A stretch of DNA of 8,605 bases from Conexibacter sp. (GTDB lineage: Bacteria; Actinomycetota; Thermoleophilia; Solirubrobacterales; Solirubrobacteraceae), in the NCBI GenBank assembly GCA_025964055.1, contig JAOPZP010000138.1:1-8605 (forward strand), read 5' to 3'. Under the pieces are notes generated by a model. It had not been told where the DNA came from. It did no database searches and saw only the letters and a program-made list of their open reading frames with translations. Shown in pieces: positions 5,454-8,605 of this stretch. The translations under genes and the position numbers were made by a program. Position 1 is the first letter of the stretch. The number at the start of each line of letters is the position of its first letter.

Positions 5454-5813
5454 ATGTCACGCCCTTCGACCATGAGCCCGACCGCCCAGCGACGCCCCGC
5501 GACGACCGAGCGCTCGGCGTCCCTCGCGCTCCTCCGCGCGCGGATCCGCGGTCTGCCCGGCATCACGCTGGCCGACGCGGTGCCGTCGCGGCGCGGCCGG
5601 ACCGCGCCCCGGGACTCCGTGCAGCTGCGCATCGACGTCACCGCCACCGGCGTCACCGGCTACGAGCTCGGGCGCCGCATGCGCAAGTTCTCGGGCGTGC
5701 CGGTCGACTTCTGCGAGGCCGAGGCGGTCGTCGCGGTCTTCGACGACGGCGACGACATCAGCGCCCGCGGCTCCCGCCTGCTCTTCGCGCTGACGCACGC
5801 GCTCACCGCCTAG
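5454..5813 (+). CDS. Stand-alone small domain resembling Orn/Lys/Arg decarboxylases
   Basis: A 119-residue protein. Residues 22-115 resemble the region that follows the PLP domain in Orn/Lys/Arg decarboxylases of the Bacillus SpeA type. A helix and LPGI are followed by DSVQLRIDVTATGVTGYELG (54-73), an acidic/hydrophobic segment (VPVDFCEAEAVVAVF) and a final helix (SRLLFALTHAL). In those enzymes the matching pattern is D-x(2)-L-x-I-x-V, then G-[IV]-T-G, then a hydrophobic strand. The PLP-binding lysine domain is absent, and the 120 bp upstream leave no room for it. It is therefore not a decarboxylase by itself: a regulatory or partner subunit, or a decayed remnant that stays open. The start is uncertain (ATG 5454 or 5472); neither has a Shine-Dalgarno. 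It is divergent from the cysteine hydrolase and followed by a hairpin. Confidence 0.6.
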   Translation: MSRPSTMSPTAQRRPATTERSASLALLRARIRGLPGITLADAVPSRRGRTAPRDSVQLRIDVTATGVTGYELGRRMRKFSGVPVDFCEAEAVVAVFDDGDDISARGSRLLFALTHALTA

Positions 5814-5836
5814 GGGTGTGCCAGGGCGGCACGCCC
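5814..5836 (+). terminator. 9-bp hairpin directly after the decarboxylase-like gene
   Basis: GGGTGTGCC (5814-5822) pairs with GGCACGCCC (5828-5836) with one G-T wobble and a 5-nt loop AGGGC. It starts on the base after the TAG stop. Stem and loop sizes resemble the 971-997 hairpin. No U-tract follows. It separates this gene from the glycan cassette. Confidence 0.6.
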
Positions 5837-5917
5837 GAAACCGGTCGATAGCCGGTGAGCGGTCTGTAGCACTCGCGCTTGCCGCTCTGGCTCTGGCAGG
5901 CGTCCGACCACGGGGTG

Positions 5918-5926
5918 TAGACGTCT
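5918..5926 (+). promoter_or_regulatory. Possible -10 of the glycan cassette, overlapping a palindrome
   Basis: TAGACG (5918-5923) resembles a -10 and ends 8 nt before the ATG at 5932, again with no Shine-Dalgarno. The perfect 8-bp palindrome AGACGTCT (5919-5926) overlaps it and could be a regulator site. No clear -35 is seen. The motif is weak. Confidence 0.3.
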
Positions 5927-5931
5927 GTCCC

Positions 5932-6840
5932 ATGATCGCCAAGGCCGAGCCGCGGGAGCACATGCGTCGCAAGCGCGACGCGTACTGGAGCGATCTGGTC
6001 GGCGGCGTGACCGGCCGCTACAAGACCGAGCAGGTCGCCGGGCTCCTGGCCGGGCGCGACCTGCCGGCCGGCTCCGCGGTCGTCGACGTCGGCGCCGGGA
6101 CCAGCGCGCTCTCCAAGATGGTGGCCGAGCTCTGCGGCCTGCAGCAGATCATCTGCGTCGACTACGACGAGGCCATCGTCCGCAACGGCCGCGCCGCCGA
6201 GACCGACCCGCAGGTCGAGTGGCGCGCCGCCGACGCCCGCGACCTCGCGGCGTGGACCGACCGGGTCGGCGCCGTCACCTTCTTCGACATCCTCCACGAG
6301 CTCTACTCGTTCGTCGGTCGCTCGGGCGACGACCCCGCGGTCGACCACGCTGCGGGCCGCGCCGCGGTCGAGGAGGCCCTCACCGCGGCGGCGTCCCTGC
6401 TGGCGCCCGGCGGCGTGATCGTCATCACCGACGACGTGCTGCCCGAGGAGGAGGTCTCCGTCCGCGTCGCCTGCGACCGCGAGGAGATCGCCACGCTGGT
6501 GCGCCGCATCGAGCGCGAGTACCGCTCCCGGCCGCTGGAGATCCGCTGGCTCGACGACCGCGCGTTCGAGATCCCGTCGCGCACGCTCATCACGCTGCTC
6601 ACCCACTACAACAAGCCCAAGGCCGGCGACGAGGCTCGCTGGGCGGTCGAGCAGATGGAGGTCCACGAGTACATGAAGGTGTCGGAGTACGACGCCTTCC
6701 TGCGCTCGGTCGGGCTCACGCCCAGCGTCGTCGTCGGCACCCCCGACGAGGCGCTGGAGGAATGGCGCGCGGACTTCCGCATCGTCGACGGGCTCGCCGA
6801 CTTCCCCGCCAAGCGCGTCGCGGTGGTGGCGGTCCGATGA
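5932..6840 (+). CDS. SAM-dependent class I methyltransferase
   Basis: A 302-residue Rossmann-fold methyltransferase. Motif I is VVDVGAGTSALS (residues 50-61), the acidic SAM-ribose contact is Asp77 in ICVDYD, the motif III-like stretch is ADARDL (100-105), motif IV is FFDILHE (117-123), and strand 5 follows LLAPGGVIVITDD (156-168). The C-terminal 110 residues, with RTLITLLTHYNKPKAG (217-232), probably form a substrate cap and are not recognised. The ATG at 5932 is preferred: an in-frame GTG at 5818 would begin inside the hairpin and add a low-complexity stretch. It heads a run of four genes linked by 4-nt overlaps (ATGA at 6837-6840), next to a glycosyltransferase and a sugar-phosphate cupin. 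Methylation of a sugar or lipid-linked glycan is the likely job (inference). Confidence 0.88.
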   Translation: MIAKAEPREHMRRKRDAYWSDLVGGVTGRYKTEQVAGLLAGRDLPAGSAVVDVGAGTSALSKMVAELCGLQQIICVDYDEAIVRNGRAAETDPQVEWRAADARDLAAWTDRVGAVTFFDILHELYSFVGRSGDDPAVDHAAGRAAVEEALTAAASLLAPGGVIVITDDVLPEEEVSVRVACDREEIATLVRRIEREYRSRPLEIRWLDDRAFEIPSRTLITLLTHYNKPKAGDEARWAVEQMEVHEYMKVSEYDAFLRSVGLTPSVVVGTPDEALEEWRADFRIVDGLADFPAKRVAVVAVR

Positions 6841-7757
6841 CCCTGCTGCCGCCCTCCGCACCACCCCGCCGCCGCGGCCTCCAGCGCCCGCGCCTGCGCC
6901 AGCGCCTGCCCCGCCGGGCCAACGTGCTGACCGGCACGCTGCGCCACACGCGGGTCCCGCTGGCGCTCGAGCGCGCGGTCTCGGTGATCGTGCCGACCTA
7001 CAACACGGCGCCGGCCCTGCCCGCCGTGCTCCACGCGCTGGTGCACGACACCGAGGGTGCGGTCGCCGAGGTCCTGGTGATCGACAACGCCAGCACCGAC
7101 GGCACGCCCGACGTCGTCCGCGCCCTCATGGTCGAGGACCCGATGATCGGGGCCACCGTCAGGCTGCTGGAGAACCCGGAGAACCTCGGCTACGGCGGCA
7201 GCATCAAGCGCGGCTTCGCCCGGCTGGCGACCACCGCGCCGTTCGTCGCGGTCGTCCACTCCGACCAGCAGTGCGACGCCGCGACGACGGTCCTCGACAT
7301 GGCCGCGGCGTTCGCGCTGCACCCCGAGCCCGACGTCGTGCTCGCGTCGCGCTTCCGGGCCGGCGCCGAGACCGGCGACTACAGCGTCGCCCGGCGCCTG
7401 GCCAACCACTTCTTCAACGCGTTCACGCGGACGCTCTCGGGCCTGCGGATGTCGGACGCGGGCACCGGGATCATGCTCGCGCGCTCCAGCGCGATCGATC
7501 GCATGCCGTTCGAGCAGCTCACCAGCGGCTACCAGTTCCACCCGCAGTTGAACCTCCTGATCTACGGCGACCCGCAGCTCACGGTCGCCGAGGTCCCGCT
7601 CTGCTGGCGCGACGCGTCGGTCGGCGTCCGCTTCAGCCTCACCGGCTACGCCCTGGTGCTCACGCGCATGCTGCTGCTGTTCGCGTGGCACCGGCGCGTG
7701 CGCCGACGTCCGATCGGGGAGGCGGTCGTCGCCGCCTCCCAGGGTTCGCCGCGGTGA
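6837..7757 (+). CDS. Family 2 glycosyltransferase (polyprenyl-phosphate sugar transferase-like)
   Basis: A 306-residue GT-A fold enzyme. After a basic, proline/arginine-rich N-terminal tail (1-45) come SVIVPTYN (49-56), EVLVIDNASTDGT (78-90), NLGYGGSIKRGF (116-127), the sugar-nucleotide/metal motif HSDQQCD (141-147, the HGDxQ variant of DxD), SDAGTG (206-211), and a C-terminal EVPLCWR (252-258). These are features of dolichyl/polyprenyl-phosphate mannosyl- or glucosyltransferase-like GT2 proteins. A single hydrophobic stretch (about 268-284) followed by RRVRRR suggests attachment to the inner membrane face. ATG 6837 overlaps the methyltransferase stop (ATGA) and is chosen on that coupling; no strong Shine-Dalgarno is seen. 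Donor sugar and acceptor are unknown; the neighbouring mannose-type cupin suggests GDP-mannose or a derivative (inference). Confidence 0.9.
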   Translation: MTLLPPSAPPRRRGLQRPRLRQRLPRRANVLTGTLRHTRVPLALERAVSVIVPTYNTAPALPAVLHALVHDTEGAVAEVLVIDNASTDGTPDVVRALMVEDPMIGATVRLLENPENLGYGGSIKRGFARLATTAPFVAVVHSDQQCDAATTVLDMAAAFALHPEPDVVLASRFRAGAETGDYSVARRLANHFFNAFTRTLSGLRMSDAGTGIMLARSSAIDRMPFEQLTSGYQFHPQLNLLIYGDPQLTVAEVPLCWRDASVGVRFSLTGYALVLTRMLLLFAWHRRVRRRPIGEAVVAASQGSPR

Positions 7758-8110
7758 CCATGCCGGCGGCGCGCGTCGAGAAGCCGTGGGGCCACGAGCT
7801 CATCCTCGAGCGCAACGTCGACTTCGTCATCAAGCGCATCCTGCTGCGCGCCGGGCACCGCTCCAGCCTCCAGCTGCATGCGCGCAAGCGCGAGTGGGTG
7901 ACGGTCGAGGACGGCGTGATCGAGCTGACGAGCGGGGCCGACGTCCAGCGGCTGGAGACCCGCACGCTGCAGGCCGGCGACGTCTACCGCGTGCCGCCCG
8001 GGACCGTGCATCGGGTGCTCGCCGTGGAGGACGCGACGATCCTCGAGGTCGCCACGCCCGGCGACGACGACATCGTCCGCCTCGACGACGACTACGGCCG
8101 CGGGACATGA
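7754..8110 (+). CDS. Cupin, type II phosphomannose isomerase-like
   Basis: A 118-residue single cupin domain. It matches the C-terminal isomerase half of bifunctional mannose-6-phosphate isomerase/GDP-mannose pyrophosphorylase (ManC/AlgA): VEKPWGHELI at the N-terminus, SSLQLHARKREWVTVEDG (metal ligands likely Gln40, His42, Glu47), VPPGTVHRV (His86), and the end signature DDIVRLDDDYGR (105-116). It should interconvert fructose-6-phosphate and mannose-6-phosphate, or act on a similar sugar. The start is GTG 7754, overlapping the glycosyltransferase stop (GTGA) with AGGG about 9 nt upstream; ATG 7760 is the alternative and shortens it by two residues. Its stop overlaps the next start (ATGA 8107-8110). 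The nucleotidyltransferase half is missing, so GDP-sugar formation needs another gene. Confidence 0.85.
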   Translation: MTMPAARVEKPWGHELILERNVDFVIKRILLRAGHRSSLQLHARKREWVTVEDGVIELTSGADVQRLETRTLQAGDVYRVPPGTVHRVLAVEDATILEVATPGDDDIVRLDDDYGRGT

Positions 8111-8605
8111 GCGCGCCGCCCGTCACCGCGCCGCCCCCGCCGCTTGCGGAGATCGCGGGCGGCCGGACGCCGTCGCGCGGGTGGATCCCGGCGGCGGTGC
8201 TCGTCGGCGGCCTCGCCGGCGTGGCGGCGATCGTCGCGAGCGCCGCGGGCGTCTCGGTGTCGGCGCTGCACCACATCCACGCCGACGCGGCGTCGCTGCA
8301 CGACGTCGGCGCGCTGAACGTCACCTGGCCGTCGGCCAGCTTCAACCCGTTCGTCGAGCACCGCCTGCGGATCGTGACGCTCGTGCTCACGGTGCCCTAC
8401 CTCTGCGCGGTGACGGCGCTCGGGAGCATCGTGATCGGCGCGGTGCGCGGCAGCGCGCGGTGGCCACGGCTCGTGCGGCCGCTGGCCGGCTTCCTGCCGG
8501 GCTACCTCATGGTGCTCGCGCCCCTGCAGCTGCTGTTCGCCGCCGTGCCGCTGGTGGCCGCCGCGTGGATCGCGGCGCTCGGCGTGCCGGCGGCCGCGCT
8601 CGCGG
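8107..8605 (+). CDS. Polytopic membrane protein (3' truncated by window)
   Basis: The frame is open to the window end, 166 codons, with ATG overlapping the cupin stop (ATGA). After a proline-rich cytoplasmic tail (1-24) there is a first membrane segment at about 27-50, a polar loop of some 35 residues with histidines and NVTWPS, a second segment at about 88-112, a short basic loop (RGSARWPRLVRP), and a long hydrophobic stretch from about 126 to the end that may hold one or two more segments. A membrane protein in a glycan operon could be a GT-C glycosyltransferase, flippase or acceptor-processing protein. I do not recognise the family, and no catalytic motif is visible in the part present. 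Confidence 0.75.
   Translation, partial: MSAPPVTAPPPPLAEIAGGRTPSRGWIPAAVLVGGLAGVAAIVASAAGVSVSALHHIHADAASLHDVGALNVTWPSASFNPFVEHRLRIVTLVLTVPYLCAVTALGSIVIGAVRGSARWPRLVRPLAGFLPGYLMVLAPLQLLFAAVPLVAAAWIAALGVPAAALA

Noticed and set aside
2925..5813. A 962-codon open frame on the plus strand
   Set aside because: Its body overlaps the well-supported acyl-CoA dehydrogenase and is arginine/alanine-rich low-complexity protein, as expected from an off-frame reading of GC-rich DNA. Only its last 119 codons (from 5454) look like a real gene.
5840..5856. ACCGG TCGATAG CCGGT, similar to the TetR operators
   Set aside because: It shares CCGGTCG with operator 2 but lacks the extended palindrome and lies far from the regulator; such GC-rich matches are frequent here. 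Kept only as a weak candidate for a binding search.
5818..5931. Earlier GTG start for the methyltransferase
   Set aside because: It would begin inside the 5814-5836 hairpin and add a 38-residue stretch of no recognisable character; the fold begins naturally after ATG 5932, which also has a -10-like hexamer nearby.
5803..6864. Minus-strand open frame opposite the methyltransferase
   Set aside because: The plus strand shows intact methyltransferase motifs; the antisense product has no motif and biased composition.
7281..7310. Glycosyltransferase without a standard DxD motif
   Set aside because: HSDQQCD fits the known HGDxQ variant of prokaryotic GT2 enzymes, so the missing first Asp is not evidence for an inactive or novel enzyme.

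Overview
The window is very GC-rich (roughly 70 to 75 percent by eye) and dense with GC-ending codons. It carries FadE-type acyl-CoA dehydrogenases, a single-domain cold-shock protein, TetR regulation and several starts without a Shine-Dalgarno sequence. This fits a high-GC actinobacterium, possibly a Solirubrobacterales-like (Thermoleophilia) soil organism. That placement is an inference from style, not a phylogenetic result. I see no insertion sequence, tRNA, rRNA or CRISPR array.

Left part (1-1331): the 3' part of a FadE-type acyl-CoA dehydrogenase ends in a strong hairpin. A cold-shock protein with a long, foldable leader follows.

Middle part (1328-5333): a TetR repressor (minus strand) is divergent from an UlaG-like metallo-beta-lactamase-fold hydrolase (plus strand). 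Between them lies a 70-bp control region with two related operator-like palindromes, one inside each predicted promoter spacer. The hydrolase is followed 7 nt later by a 623-residue acyl-CoA dehydrogenase with a C-terminal extension (VLCAD/ACAD9-like layout). An isochorismatase-family cysteine hydrolase converges on it from the minus strand. Both convergent pairs (csp/tetR and dehydrogenase/hydrolase) end on one shared CTAG, and both have hairpins on either side inside coding sequence.

Right part (5454-8605): a 119-residue protein resembles only the small domain of Orn/Lys/Arg decarboxylases. A hairpin separates it from a four-gene run joined by 4-nt start/stop overlaps: SAM methyltransferase, family 2 glycosyltransferase, phosphomannose-isomerase-like cupin, and an integral membrane protein cut by the window end. 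This looks like the start of a surface-glycan or glycolipid cluster: sugar-phosphate supply, transfer, methyl decoration and a membrane partner.

Functionally the window is mostly accessory lipid catabolism and stress regulation, then envelope glycan synthesis. The most distinctive items are the promoter-embedded operators with predicted leaderless starts, the repeated CTAG convergent junctions, the stand-alone decarboxylase domain and the coupled glycan cassette. I do not see a clear-cut new defence or mobile system.
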